DNA of 21,634 bases from Smithella sp. ME-1 (GCA_000495415.1 AWGX01000576.1:1-21634); one strand, 5' to 3'. Shown: positions 8,382-16,070, counted from the stretch's first letter. Numbers and translations: made by a program. Notes: generated by a model from the sequence alone, not told the origin.

Positions 8382-8882
8382 ATGGATCTCTTTGCTGCAG
8401 GAGAGATTGTAAAAACTCGTGGTCTCCATGGTTGCCTGAAAATTTTGTGTTATGTGGAGAAATTAAGTAATTTTGCCAAGCTTCAATTTATTTATATTGA
8501 ACGAAATTCAGAACAAAGAAATCGTTTTAAACTGAAAAAAATTGATTTATCCGGAAAAGCTTTATTTGTCGAATTGGAAGGCATACCGGATTTGGAATCG
8601 GCACAGAAATTAGTTGGATGTAAAGTTTTCTTACCGAAAGAAGCACTGGAAGAATTACCGGAGGGTGAATATTACTGGCGGGATATTATAGGGCTGGATG
8701 TATACAATGAAGATAATAAATATATTGGCCGGATAGAATCGGTTTTTCCCACGGGAAGTAATGATGTTTATGTCTGCAGGGGAGAAGAAAGAGAAATACT
8801 TCTCCCTGCTATTTCCGACGTAATTCTTAAGATCGATATAAATCGTCAATTTATGACAGTAAGATTGCTGGAAGGGCTGTAA
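8382..8882 (+). CDS. rimM: Ribosome maturation factor RimM
   Basis: 166 residues, the normal length. RimM assists assembly of the 30S head near protein S19. The N-terminal beta-barrel domain begins with [17 protein letters not shown] (the usual form being GLRGELKV). The C-terminal PRC-barrel spans about 95-166 with [21 protein letters not shown] and EILLPAI. It starts 6 bases after the khpA stop, and its stop is 2 bases before the trmD GTG, so translation is probably coupled along the operon. Confidence 0.95.
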   Translation: MDLFAAGEIVKTRGLHGCLKILCYVEKLSNFAKLQFIYIERNSEQRNRFKLKKIDLSGKALFVELEGIPDLESAQKLVGCKVFLPKEALEELPEGEYYWRDIIGLDVYNEDNKYIGRIESVFPTGSNDVYVCRGEEREILLPAISDVILKIDINRQFMTVRLLEGL

Positions 8883-8884
8883 AA

Positions 8885-9622
8885 GTGGTCAAATTTGATG
8901 TCCTCTCCATCTTCCCCGAGATGTTTTCATCTCCACTCAAATTCAGTCTGCTCAAAAAAGCTCAGGAAAAAGGTCTTTTAAGCATTTCGCTGCACGATAT
9001 ACGCAATTGGGCGGATGATAAACATAAAATGACGGATGATGCTCCTTATGGTGGCGGATGCGGAATGGTCATGAAAGTTGAACCGGTGGAAAAGGCTCTC
9101 AGTGCAATTAGACATCCCGAAGAAGATTCAATCGTAGTTTTAATGACTCCACAGGGAGAAGTTTTGAATCAAAAAATAGCAACTGAGTTAGCCGGAGAAA
9201 AGAATATAATTATTATTTGTGGGCGCTACGAAGGTATTGATGAAAGGATAAGGGAACATTTGGTAGACAGGGAAATTTCCATTGGTGACTACATCCTGAC
9301 CGGGGGTGAGCTTCCGGCTATGGTTTTAATTGATGTCGTCTGCCGGTACATTCCCGATGTTCTGGGAAACCCAGAATCAACAAAGAATGAGTCGTTTTGC
9401 GAAAATATATTGGAATATCCGCAATATACAAGACCGGCAGAATACAAGGAGTGGTCAGTGCCTGAAGTTTTATTATCCGGAAATCACGCAGAAATTGAAC
9501 TGTGGCGCAGAAAGGAATCATTGAAAAGAACATATCAGCGCCGTTCCGATTTATTAAAAAAAGCAAAGCTTTCGGCTCAAGATAAAAAAATTCTGGATAA
9601 AATTAAACAGGAAGAAATATAA
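8885..9622 (+). CDS. trmD: tRNA (guanine37-N1)-methyltransferase TrmD
   Basis: SPOUT-family enzyme that methylates N1 of G37 in tRNAs reading CNN, CCN and CGG-type codons (G36-G37 substrates), preventing +1 frameshifting. 245 residues from GTG 8885, which directly follows the rimM stop. Trefoil-knot motifs are present: MTPQGE (87-92), [11 protein letters not shown] (112-122) and [12 protein letters not shown] (134-145). The C-terminal domain has 'PQYTRPAEY' and 'VLLSGNH', involved in G37 recognition. GTG starts are common for coupled genes. An 81-base spacer separates it from the next gene, which is also a SPOUT methyltransferase. Confidence 0.98.
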   Translation: MVKFDVLSIFPEMFSSPLKFSLLKKAQEKGLLSISLHDIRNWADDKHKMTDDAPYGGGCGMVMKVEPVEKALSAIRHPEEDSIVVLMTPQGEVLNQKIATELAGEKNIIIICGRYEGIDERIREHLVDREISIGDYILTGGELPAMVLIDVVCRYIPDVLGNPESTKNESFCENILEYPQYTRPAEYKEWSVPEVLLSGNHAEIELWRRKESLKRTYQRRSDLLKKAKLSAQDKKILDKIKQEEI

Positions 9623-9703
9623 ACTCTTGATTTTGAGAAGTTTATAAGGTATGGGTTTCCCCCAATTATTTAGGCTAAAATAATCCTAAGTGGAAAAGCG
9701 TTA

Positions 9704-10255
9704 ATGCTTTACATAGTTCTTTTACATTATCCGGTTTATAATAAAGATGGTAAAATTGTAACCACAGCCATTGCCAATATGGATATTCATGATATTGCGA
9801 GACTTGCAAAAACATATGCGGTCAGTGGATTTTACATAGTAAACCCTGTAGATGAGCAAATAAAATTGGCATCGCAAATTATTGATCACTGGCGGGAAGG
9901 ATACGGAGCAAGTTATAATAAATTTCGTCAGATTGCTTTTGAATTGATAAAACTTGAAAAAAGTTTATCTGATGTTTTAGACGAAATTTCCAGGGAAACC
10001 GGACATGCTCCGAAAACTGTAGTGACAGGAGCTAATTTTTCAGATGATTTGTTAAAATTTGCCGATTTTAGAGAAATGCTCAAAAATGATCATGAGCCGT
10101 ATGTTATTATTTTCGGCACGGGTTCAGGGATCTCCGGGGAAGTAGTAAATGCAGCGGATTATCGTCTGGAGCCAATAAAAGGCAAGGGTGAGTATAATCA
10201 CCTTGCAGTTCGCTCGGCGGTGGCGATTGTTTTGGATCGTGTAATGAATGTTTAA
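9704..10255 (+). CDS. Tm1570-type SPOUT RNA methyltransferase (COG4752-like)
   Basis: A 183-residue protein that I recognise as the Methyltrn_RNA_4/COG4752 family, of which Thermotoga Tm1570 is a structural example. It begins LYIVLLHYPVYNKDGKIVTT, with HYPV..K and AIANMDIHDIAR typical of the family. The C-terminal knot region shows IIFGTGSGIS (135-144) and the loop YNHLAVRSAVAIVLDR (164-179), where SAM is expected to bind. The RNA target is not established to my knowledge. The gene is next to trmD, and in some bacteria the two are fused, so a tRNA modification role linked to TrmD is likely. It is predicted cytoplasmic and has no clear Shine-Dalgarno sequence. Confidence 0.88.
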   Translation: MLYIVLLHYPVYNKDGKIVTTAIANMDIHDIARLAKTYAVSGFYIVNPVDEQIKLASQIIDHWREGYGASYNKFRQIAFELIKLEKSLSDVLDEISRETGHAPKTVVTGANFSDDLLKFADFREMLKNDHEPYVIIFGTGSGISGEVVNAADYRLEPIKGKGEYNHLAVRSAVAIVLDRVMNV

Positions 10256-10296
10256 AATAAAAATTATATAATGCAGCTAATGCAGGAGGAAAATAA

Positions 10297-10644
10297 ATGA
10301 ATATCTTAGAAATGATTGAAAAAGAAAACATGAGAGGAGATATACCCGGTTTCAAAACCGGCGATACGGTAAAAGTTCATGTGCGCATTATCGAAGGTCA
10401 GAAACAGAGAATTCAGGCTTTTGAAGGAGTTGTAATTCGTAAAAAACGTGGTAACAGCAGAGCAAATTTTACAGTGAGAAAAATTTCCTACGGTGTCGGT
10501 GTCGAGAGAACTTTCCCTTTGCATTCGCCGATTATTGATCAGATTGAGGTGATTACCAGGGGGAAAGTAGCCAGATCACGCCTTTACTATTTGAGAGGAT
10601 TAAGAGGCAAAAAAGCTAGAATTAAAGAAGTGGCGAAAACCTGA
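10297..10644 (+). CDS. rplS: 50S ribosomal protein L19
   Basis: 115 residues, the normal length of bL19, located at the 30S-50S interface. Family signatures are [44 protein letters not shown] and the C-terminal [21 protein letters not shown] good Shine-Dalgarno (GCAGGAGG) precedes ATG 10297. It closes the rpsP-rimM-trmD-rplS ribosome block, here with khpA and the Tm1570-type gene interposed. Confidence 0.98.
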   Translation: MNILEMIEKENMRGDIPGFKTGDTVKVHVRIIEGQKQRIQAFEGVVIRKKRGNSRANFTVRKISYGVGVERTFPLHSPIIDQIEVITRGKVARSRLYYLRGLRGKKARIKEVAKT

Positions 10645-10746
10645 TAGATTTTTGCTGGCAGACACAAATCAATTCTGTTTTATAATTTTCTGACCTGATA
10701 AGGCTGTTTTGCGCAAAGAGGAAGGAATAATTCTTTTATTTTTTCA

Positions 10747-11364
10747 ATGAATACTTTTGAGAAAATTGCCTGTCAGGAAGGTTACCAGTTCATAGCCGGA
10801 ATTGATGAAGCGGGCAGGGGACCGCTGGCTGGTCCTGTTGTTGCCGCTGCTGTTATCCTTCCTTTTGATTATTTAAACCCTGCAATAAAAGATTCCAAGA
10901 AACTCTCCGAAGCCAAAAGAGAAGAATTATACGAAATAATTAACAGAGATGCCGTCGCAATCGGCACAAGAGTTGTAGATGCGGATACAATCGATCGTTT
11001 AAATATACTTTACGCAACGCTTCAAGCCATGCGCGAAGCAGTTCTGGAGCTTTCCATATCGCCGGACTTTCTTTTGATTGACGGTAACCAACGTGTCCCC
11101 ATTACGACTCCGCAAAAAACGATCGTTAAAGGAGATTCACTCAGTATTTCCATTGCTGCTGCATCAATAATCGCCAAAGTAACCCGGGACAGGATCATGG
11201 AAATGTATCATCGTCAATTCCCCCAATATAACTTTCAGCAAAATAAGGGTTACGGAACAAAAGACCACCTTGATGCCATTAGAAAATTCGGCATATGTAA
11301 GATTCATCGCAAATCATTCCATGTAAAAAATTTACATCAAACAAATTTCGAATTTAATTTATAA
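10747..11364 (+). CDS. rnhB: Ribonuclease HII
   Basis: Removes RNA from RNA/DNA hybrids and starts excision of misincorporated ribonucleotides from DNA. 205 residues, the normal length. The active-site acidic residues are all visible: D20 and E21 in GIDEAGRGPLAGP, D112 in LLIDGNQ, and D130 in KGDSLSISIAAASIIAKVTRD. The spacer of 102 bases after rplS contains a perfect TATAAT at 10681-10686 but no matching -35 box, so a separate promoter is only possible. A purine-rich GAGGAAGG lies about 20 bases before the ATG, farther than usual. The stop is followed after one base by the yraN ATG. Confidence 0.97.
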   Translation: MNTFEKIACQEGYQFIAGIDEAGRGPLAGPVVAAAVILPFDYLNPAIKDSKKLSEAKREELYEIINRDAVAIGTRVVDADTIDRLNILYATLQAMREAVLELSISPDFLLIDGNQRVPITTPQKTIVKGDSLSISIAAASIIAKVTRDRIMEMYHRQFPQYNFQQNKGYGTKDHLDAIRKFGICKIHRKSFHVKNLHQTNFEFNL

Positions 11365-11365
11365 A

Positions 11366-11740
11366 ATGAATAATTCCTCCAGGATTAAAACCGGAAAAGA
11401 AGGCGAAAGAATCGCGGCGGCCTATCTCAAAAAAAACGGTTATCGTATAGTCGAAACGAATTTCCGTTGCGCAATTGGCGAAATAGATATCATTGCCAGG
11501 GACAAAGATGTTCTCGTTTTCCTTGAAGTCAAAACGAGAACATCCAAAGAGCTTGGATTCCCGGAACAGGCAGTAGGAACAAAAAAGCAGAAAAAGATGT
11601 CTCAACTGGCGTTATGGTATCTTCAGAATAAAAGCATTAAAGATACAGCTTCACGATTTGACGTGTTAGCGATAACAATGCTTCCTGCCGGCAATGAAAT
11701 AAAACTGATAAAAAATGCGTTTGATTTTATTGCTGCCTGA
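11366..11740 (+). CDS. yraN: UPF0102 family endonuclease-like protein YraN
   Basis: 124 residues, the normal length for UPF0102. It shows the PD-(D/E)xK nuclease-like core: G38-E39-I40-D41 followed by E54-V55-K56 in FLEVKTRTS, and the upstream KTGKEGERIAAAYLKKNGY helix. The biochemical role of YraN is not settled, and a Holliday-junction-resolvase-like fold is known for the family. ATG 11366 lies one base after the rnhB stop, so the two are surely cotranscribed. The rnhB-yraN pairing is widespread. It ends 6 bases from the stop of the oppositely oriented ugd gene, with no hairpin between. Confidence 0.95.
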   Translation: MNNSSRIKTGKEGERIAAAYLKKNGYRIVETNFRCAIGEIDIIARDKDVLVFLEVKTRTSKELGFPEQAVGTKKQKKMSQLALWYLQNKSIKDTASRFDVLAITMLPAGNEIKLIKNAFDFIAA

Positions 11741-11746
11741 TTTTTC

Positions 11747-13129
11747 TCAGACTTTAAAATGACTTAACGCCGGCTTACCGATGGGATAAACGTTAAAACC
11801 GATAGAAAAACATTTCTTATGGTCAATAATGTTGCGGCCGTCGAATATAAATGCAGGCTTTACCATGGATTTATATATTTTACGGAAATCAAGATTTCGA
11901 TACAAATCCCAGTCCGTCAGTATGACAAGGGCATGGCAGCCGACTGCAGCCTGGTAAGGATCTTCAATATATTTTACCTTTCCTTTGGTCCCCGCAAGAT
12001 CGACTGCAGCGTTTTTCAGAGCTTTGGGATCAGAAATAATCAATTCGGCGTGTTCTGCGAGTAGTTTTTGTGAAACATAAATTGCCGGGCTTTCTCTGGT
12101 GTCTCCGGTATTTGCTTTAAAGGCAAAGCCGAGTATACAGATTTTTTTACCTGCCAATGTGCCGAACATACTGTTGAGTATATTGGCAACAAAACGTTCC
12201 TGCTGATATTCGTTGATTTTAACAACGTTTTCCCAATAAGAAGCTACTTCCTTCAAATCGTAGTACCGGCAGAGATAAACAAGATTTAATATATCCTTTT
12301 TAAAGCACGATCCGCCGAATCCGATGCTGGCTTTTAGAAATTTATCGCCGATACGACTGTCCATACCCACGGCTTTGGCCACTTCGGAAATATTGGCGTC
12401 TGTCTTTTCGCAAAGAGCAGATATGGAATTAATTGATGATACACGCTGTGCCAGGAAAGCATTGGCTACCAGTTTGGATAGTTCGCTGCTCCAGATATTG
12501 GATGTAATAATTTTTTCCTTCGAAATCCACCTGGAGTAGATTTTTATCAATTCCGCACGGGCATTTAATCCGCTTTTTGTTTCATGAGAGCCGATTAGAA
12601 CACGATCAGGATTCTCCAAATCGCAAATGGCTGTGCCTTCTGCCATAAATTCCGGATTCGAGAGAACTTCAAATCTGAATCTGCCTTTTGCAGATGATAA
12701 AATTTTTTCCATGGCCAGGGCGGTTTTCACAGGCAGAGTACTTTTCTCGATTACAATTTTCGATGACCGCGAATATTTAAGAATCTGTCGTGCCGTTTTT
12801 TCCCAATACTGCAAATCAGCAGCCATATCCGCACCGGTGCCATAAGTTTTTGTGGGAGTATGAACGCTGACAAAAATTATATCGTTTTCTTTTATTTGAT
12901 TTTCAATATCTTTGGTGAAAAATAAATTCTTGCCGCGTGTCTTTTTAACAATTTTATCCAATCCCGGTTCATAAATGGGAAGCTCTGACGAATTCCAGGC
13001 ATCGATTCTTTCAGGATTGGTATCCACTACGGTAACCCGATAATCAGGACATTTATAAGCAATCATTGCCATGGATGGACCGCCAACATAACCGGCCCCA
13101 ATGCAAAGAATTTTTTTCTTTGATTTCAT
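11747..13129 (-). CDS. ugd: UDP-glucose 6-dehydrogenase, animal-like type
   Basis: NAD-dependent enzyme oxidising UDP-glucose to UDP-glucuronate in the cytoplasm. 460 residues. The Rossmann motif is GAGYVGGPS (11-19). The catalytic cysteine is C275 in GFGGSCFKKD. The C-terminal domain has GFAFKANTGDTRES. From memory, several stretches are close to animal and plant UGDH rather than to common bacterial Ugd: VTVVDTNPERIDAWNSS, PIYEPGLDKIV, RGKNLFF, NIWSSELSKLVANAFLAQR and SSINSISALCE. Typical bacterial Ugd is shorter and lacks these phrases. A Shine-Dalgarno AAGGAG lies 11 bases upstream. It follows uxs by 16 bases and is transcribed with it. The product feeds Uxs, giving UDP-xylose for lipopolysaccharide, capsule or another glycan. 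Confidence 0.96.
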   Translation of the reverse strand: MKSKKKILCIGAGYVGGPSMAMIAYKCPDYRVTVVDTNPERIDAWNSSELPIYEPGLDKIVKKTRGKNLFFTKDIENQIKENDIIFVSVHTPTKTYGTGADMAADLQYWEKTARQILKYSRSSKIVIEKSTLPVKTALAMEKILSSAKGRFRFEVLSNPEFMAEGTAICDLENPDRVLIGSHETKSGLNARAELIKIYSRWISKEKIITSNIWSSELSKLVANAFLAQRVSSINSISALCEKTDANISEVAKAVGMDSRIGDKFLKASIGFGGSCFKKDILNLVYLCRYYDLKEVASYWENVVKINEYQQERFVANILNSMFGTLAGKKICILGFAFKANTGDTRESPAIYVSQKLLAEHAELIISDPKALKNAAVDLAGTKGKVKYIEDPYQAAVGCHALVILTDWDLYRNLDFRKIYKSMVKPAFIFDGRNIIDHKKCFSIGFNVYPIGKPALSHFKV

Positions 13130-13145
13130 GAAAATTGTCTCTCCT

Positions 13146-14096
13146 TCAACTAATTATAATGTTTTTTAATGCTTCACGAAAATAATCAATCGTATGAAAT
13201 AAGCCTTCCTCCAACTCTACTTTTGGCTTCCAGCCGATTCTTTGCATGGCCAGATATATATCCGGTTTACGTTGAACAGGGTCGTCGGCAGGAAGAGGCT
13301 GAAATTCAATATTAGAGCTGCTTTTAGTTAGTTTGATGATCAGTTGTGCCAATTGCATGATGGTAAATTCTACGGGATTACCTATATTGACAGGGCCAAA
13401 AAAATCATCGGCTGAGTTCATCATTGTGATTAATCCTGTGATTATATCATCAACATAGCAGAAAGATCTTGTGTGAGAGCCGTCTCCGTAAATAGTTATA
13501 TTTTTATTTTGAAGGGCTTGAATAATAAAATTGCTCACCACGCGGCCGTCATTGATTGCCATACGCGGACCATATGTGTTAAAAATTCTAACAATCTTCG
13601 CATTGACGGAATTTTGCCGCCGATAATCCATCATCAGACATTCCGCCGCTCTTTTTCCTTCATCATAGCAACTACGTATTCCTATCGGATTTACTTTTCC
13701 CCAATACAGTTCGTTTTGTGGATGTACTTCCGGATCGCCGTAGACTTCAGATGTGGAAGCCTGAAGCACTTTTGCTTTTGTTCTTTTGGCAATTCCCAGG
13801 ACGTTGATTGCTCCCATGACATTTGTTTTGATGGTTTTAATGGGATTAAGTTGATAATGAACCGGAGAAGCGGGGCAAGCCAGATTGTATATTTCATCAA
13901 CTTCAAGATAAACGGGATTAATAATATCGTGACGAATCAGTTCAAAGTGGGGAAGGCCAATAAGATGCGCGATATTTTTTTTATTGCCTGTAAAAAAATT
14001 ATCCAGACAAATGATGTCGTTGCCTTCCCGCAATAATCGGTCACAAAGATGTGAACCTAGAAATCCGGCGCCTCCGGTTATTAATATACGCTTCAT
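13146..14096 (-). CDS. uxs: UDP-glucuronate decarboxylase (UDP-xylose synthase)
   Basis: Extended short-chain dehydrogenase that converts UDP-glucuronate to UDP-xylose with bound NAD. 316 residues, matching bacterial UXS. The N-terminal NAD motif is GGAGFLG (8-14). The catalytic set is S114-T115-S116 in [11 protein letters not shown] and Y144xxxK148 in [24 protein letters not shown] (71-82) and [15 protein letters not shown] sequence are hallmarks of UXS. It is the first gene of a minus-strand pair with ugd, although its reaction comes second. A promoter candidate lies at 14143-14172. No Shine-Dalgarno is apparent before its ATG. Confidence 0.96.
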   Translation of the reverse strand: MKRILITGGAGFLGSHLCDRLLREGNDIICLDNFFTGNKKNIAHLIGLPHFELIRHDIINPVYLEVDEIYNLACPASPVHYQLNPIKTIKTNVMGAINVLGIAKRTKAKVLQASTSEVYGDPEVHPQNELYWGKVNPIGIRSCYDEGKRAAECLMMDYRRQNSVNAKIVRIFNTYGPRMAINDGRVVSNFIIQALQNKNITIYGDGSHTRSFCYVDDIITGLITMMNSADDFFGPVNIGNPVEFTIMQLAQLIIKLTKSSSNIEFQPLPADDPVQRKPDIYLAMQRIGWKPKVELEEGLFHTIDYFREALKNIIIS

Positions 14097-14142
14097 TGTT
14101 TTATTTTATCGTTTTCGGGGGTATTTGTTTTTAACTTGTTGC

Positions 14143-14172
14143 ATTAAACCTGAAATACGGTAGATCTGTCAA
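14143..14172 (-). promoter_or_regulatory. sigma70 promoter for uxs-ugd
   Basis: On the minus strand a perfect TTGACA (14167-14172 as TGTCAA on plus) is followed after 18 bases by TTTAAT (14143-14148 as ATTAAA on plus). Transcription would begin about 40 bases upstream of the uxs ATG. The 211-base region between uxs and the gene at 14308 is divergent and A/T-rich. I found no equally good promoter for the plus-strand gene in it. Confidence 0.55.
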
Positions 14173-14307
14173 CCATAAAATATATATGATATTGCCGGTA
14201 GAAATATTTTATTTTATTTCTTTTCTTTGATTCAGATATAGTTCTTGAACTGTTTCTTGCATTATGATAGCTAAATCCATTCATTAAGTGATCTGAAGGA
14301 GATTATT

Positions 14308-14610
14308 ATGGATTCAGATTCAATAGCAACGGCAGATAAAAATATTCATGAATCAAAGAACGGCAGTAACCAAGAAGTTATTGTCGTTGATGGCCGTGGT
14401 TATGAGAATAATGTAAATAATAAGAGAGAAATATATACTCTTGTTGATGTAATTGAAGATACTCAAACGGCAAACAACCTTAACGAAGAAATTATAAAAA
14501 AGGCAACAGCAATTATCGAAAGAATTGCCAGGGAAATGGTTCCGGAAATAGCGGAAAAGGTTATTAAAGAAGAAATTGAAAAACTTAAAAAATTATGCAG
14601 CAACGATTAA
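14308..14610 (+). CDS. Small acidic protein with C-terminal helix, function unknown
   Basis: A 100-residue protein preceded by a good Shine-Dalgarno (AAGGAG, 14296-14301). No signal peptide or membrane segment is seen. Residues 1-40 are polar and probably disordered, a short hydrophobic-acidic patch follows (REIYTLVDVIEDT, about 45-57), and residues 64-98 form a long amphipathic helix with the core ERIAREMVPEIAEKVIKEEI. Similar 'x-VPE-AE-xI-x-EE-I' helices occur, as I recall, at the C-termini of various deltaproteobacterial proteins, and in outline they resemble the oligomerisation helix of PopZ. This is a recollection and not a search result. The gene is 16 bases upstream of a lipoprotein gene and likely cotranscribed. 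The function is not known. Confidence 0.75.
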   Translation: MDSDSIATADKNIHESKNGSNQEVIVVDGRGYENNVNNKREIYTLVDVIEDTQTANNLNEEIIKKATAIIERIAREMVPEIAEKVIKEEIEKLKKLCSND

Positions 14611-14614
14611 AAGA

Positions 14615-14620
14615 AGAGGT
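14615..14620 (+). promoter_or_regulatory. Ribosome-binding site fixing the lipoprotein TTG start
   Basis: AGAGGT lies just after the upstream stop codon and 6 bases before TTG 14627. The longer frame from ATG 14576 has no such site, would overlap the preceding gene by 35 bases, and would place 17 charged residues ahead of the signal peptide. The site therefore supports TTG 14627. Confidence 0.6.
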
Positions 14621-14626
14621 AATATT

Positions 14627-15229
14627 TTGAAAATTTGTAAAATTTATCTGTATGTACTGATTGCGTTAATTATAATTATCAGCGGCTGTTCTAAAAATAC
14701 ACCCTATGGGTTAAAACCCAATTATGATCAGAATTCGGCCAAAATTATTGCCGTGCTTCCTATAGAAAATAAAAGTTATGATAATAAAACTTCTCAATTA
14801 TTACGATCCAGATTGTTTGAAGAACTTTATTTTAAGGGTTATGCCAAGCTGCCACTGGATGTCATCGACAATAAGTTGGGATCTTTATATACCGATAAAA
14901 AATCAAAGGAAAGTGCAGGCATTATTGATCCTCAAGTATTGAAAGATTTAGTGGGTGCTGATGCGGGAATGTACTGCACGTTAACGGAAGAGAATAAAGC
15001 GAAGAAAGTTTTTTACGCTCCGTTAACCATAGCGGTTCGTTGTGAACTGCGAAGCGCTCAGACAGGCGAAGTCCTTTGGAATGCCGAGTGCAAAGCCACC
15101 GGCAGAAATTTTGATATAACTAAGAAAGGGCTGGAAAGAAAAACGACTGAAACTTATGAAACAGTAATTGAAGAGGTTGTCAATAAAGTAATAAAAACTC
15201 TGCCGGATGGGCCTAATATACGTGGTTAA
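14627..15229 (+). CDS. GNA1162/DUF799-like outer-membrane lipoprotein
   Basis: A 200-residue predicted lipoprotein. From TTG 14627 it begins MKICKIYLYVLIALIIIISG, followed by cysteine 21, so the lipobox is ISGC. The +2 residue is serine, which favours outer-membrane sorting. The mature part has an alpha/beta fold of the TolB-N/CsgG/GNA1162 kind: 'KIIAVLPIENKS' (first strand), helix 'QLLRSRLFEELYFKGY', the pattern GADAGMYCTLTE, and 'ELRSAQTGEVLWNAECKA', the usual strand-turn-strand of this family. The family match is from pattern memory. GNA1162-type proteins form dimers or oligomers in the outer membrane and their role is unclear. The gene follows the 100-residue helical protein by 16 bases. 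No CsgG partner is visible. Confidence 0.72.
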   Translation: MKICKIYLYVLIALIIIISGCSKNTPYGLKPNYDQNSAKIIAVLPIENKSYDNKTSQLLRSRLFEELYFKGYAKLPLDVIDNKLGSLYTDKKSKESAGIIDPQVLKDLVGADAGMYCTLTEENKAKKVFYAPLTIAVRCELRSAQTGEVLWNAECKATGRNFDITKKGLERKTTETYETVIEEVVNKVIKTLPDGPNIRG

Positions 15230-15302
15230 AAGTAAACCGAAAGTATGTTGTAACTTTGGACAGTAGAAGTAATAATTTGAAAGAACTAATATAGATTTGT
15301 AA

Positions 15303-15863
15303 ATGAACATACCCAATTTATTGTCTTTAACTAGAATCATACTTGTTCCCGTATTCGTAATTTTCCTGATTCAGGATAAATATTATAGCGCTTTAATTGT
15401 TTTCATTATCGCCGGATTAACTGATGCGCTTGACGGTACAATGGCGCGATTATTAAACGCTCAAACGAAACTCGGTTCTTATTTGGATCCCATTGCCGAC
15501 AAGTTGCTTCTGACTACCAGTTTTGTGATTCTGGCAATTCTGGGAATCATACCGAGTTGGTTGACGGTCATTGTTATCAGCAGAGACTTTATGATTTTAC
15601 TTGGTATAGCAATTCTTACTTTGATGTCGATTACTTTTGAAATTAAACCGGCTTTAATAGGTAAGGTCACAACTACTCTGCAAATCGGCACGGTTTTTCT
15701 AGTGCTTCTTTATAAAGCGTTTACTAATAATTTAAGTTACAATTTTGTTTTAAATCTTTTCTTCTGGTTAACGGCAGCACTAACTATAGTTTCCGGATTG
15801 GTTTACATAATCAGAGGAATCAAAATAGTCAATGGGACCAATTTAAAAGAAGTTGACAAATAA
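15303..15863 (+). CDS. pgsA: CDP-diacylglycerol--glycerol-3-phosphate 3-phosphatidyltransferase
   Basis: Inner-membrane enzyme making phosphatidylglycerol-phosphate from CDP-diacylglycerol and glycerol 3-phosphate. 186 residues, a normal length. It starts MNIPNLLSLTRIILVPVF, the standard PgsA N-terminus. The CDP-alcohol phosphotransferase motif is complete: D41-x2-D44-G45-x2-A48-R49 then G58-x3-D62-x3-D66. Several hydrophobic membrane segments follow to the end (for example 71-86 and 110-125). There is a 73-base gap after the lipoprotein gene and no clear Shine-Dalgarno. The first motif and N-terminus point to PgsA rather than PssA, but other CDP-alcohol transferases cannot be fully excluded. 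Confidence 0.88.
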   Translation: MNIPNLLSLTRIILVPVFVIFLIQDKYYSALIVFIIAGLTDALDGTMARLLNAQTKLGSYLDPIADKLLLTTSFVILAILGIIPSWLTVIVISRDFMILLGIAILTLMSITFEIKPALIGKVTTTLQIGTVFLVLLYKAFTNNLSYNFVLNLFFWLTAALTIVSGLVYIIRGIKIVNGTNLKEVDK

Positions 15864-15872
15864 GATATTTAC

Positions 15873-15901
15873 TTGACATTATGGAGTTTTACTGATATTT
15901 T
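15873..15901 (+). promoter_or_regulatory. sigma70 promoter for tRNA-Val
   Basis: TTGACA (15873-15878), a 17-base spacer and TATTTT (15896-15901). Transcription would start near 15908, about 20 bases before the mature tRNA 5' end at 15928. The -35 box is perfect and the -10 box is 4 of 6, which suits a separately transcribed tRNA. Confidence 0.55.
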
Positions 15902-15927
15902 TTAACGTTATGAACTGAATTGCTTGT

Positions 15928-16002
15928 AGGCAAGTAGCTCAGGGGGAGAGCGCCATCCTGACGCGGTGGATGTCCAGGGTTCAAATCCCTGCTTGCCTAC
16001 CA
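15928..16002 (+). tRNA. tRNA-Val (anticodon GAC), CCA encoded
   Basis: The cloverleaf folds fully: acceptor AGGCAAG/CTTGCCT, TA at 8-9, D arm GCTC/GAGC with a 7-base loop, anticodon stem CCATC/GGTGG (one T-G wobble) with loop CTGACGC, variable region ATGTC, and T arm CAGGG/CCCTG with loop TTCAAAT. The discriminator is A15999 and CCA is encoded at 16000-16002. Loop reading gives U33, then GAC (34-36) decoding GUC/GUU valine codons, and G37. The acceptor pairing also extends outward by GT/AC, which would form in the precursor. It lies between pgsA and thrS and has its own promoter and a downstream hairpin. Confidence 0.93.
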
Positions 16003-16040
16003 TTTTAATTATAGTAAAAATGTCTTTTGTTCAGTACTTC

Positions 16041-16070
16041 AAGGGCATCAGCAAATTGTGGTGCCCTTTT
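16041..16070 (+). terminator. Hairpin terminator between tRNA-Val and thrS
   Basis: AAGGGCATCA (16041-16050) pairs with TGGTGCCCTT (16059-16068), 10 bp with one wobble and an 8-base loop, followed by TT then AAAA. The T tract is short (TTTT, of which two are in the stem), so termination may be incomplete. It lies 32 bases before the thrS ATG and ends the tRNA-Val transcript, or it could act as an attenuator for thrS. Confidence 0.65.

Noticed and set aside
9667..9686. A/T-rich inverted repeat between trmD and the SPOUT methyltransferase gene
   Set aside because: Arms ATTATTTAG and CTAAAATAAT pair imperfectly with a bulge, lack a T tract and have little G/C, so a terminator or operator is not supported.
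10681..10686. Perfect TATAAT between rplS and rnhB as an rnhB promoter
   Set aside because: No acceptable -35 hexamer is found 16-18 bases upstream and no extended -10 TG is present, so I did not list it as a promoter.
13473..14036. 187-residue open frame on the plus strand
   Set aside because: It is opposite uxs, whose protein carries a full set of active-site motifs. The plus-strand translation shows no domain.
14245..14261. sigma54-like element CTTGAACTGTTTCTTGCA region before the gene at 14308
   Set aside because: The -12 TTGCA is good, but the -24 element has GA instead of GG and the rest does not match, so the promoter is not supported.
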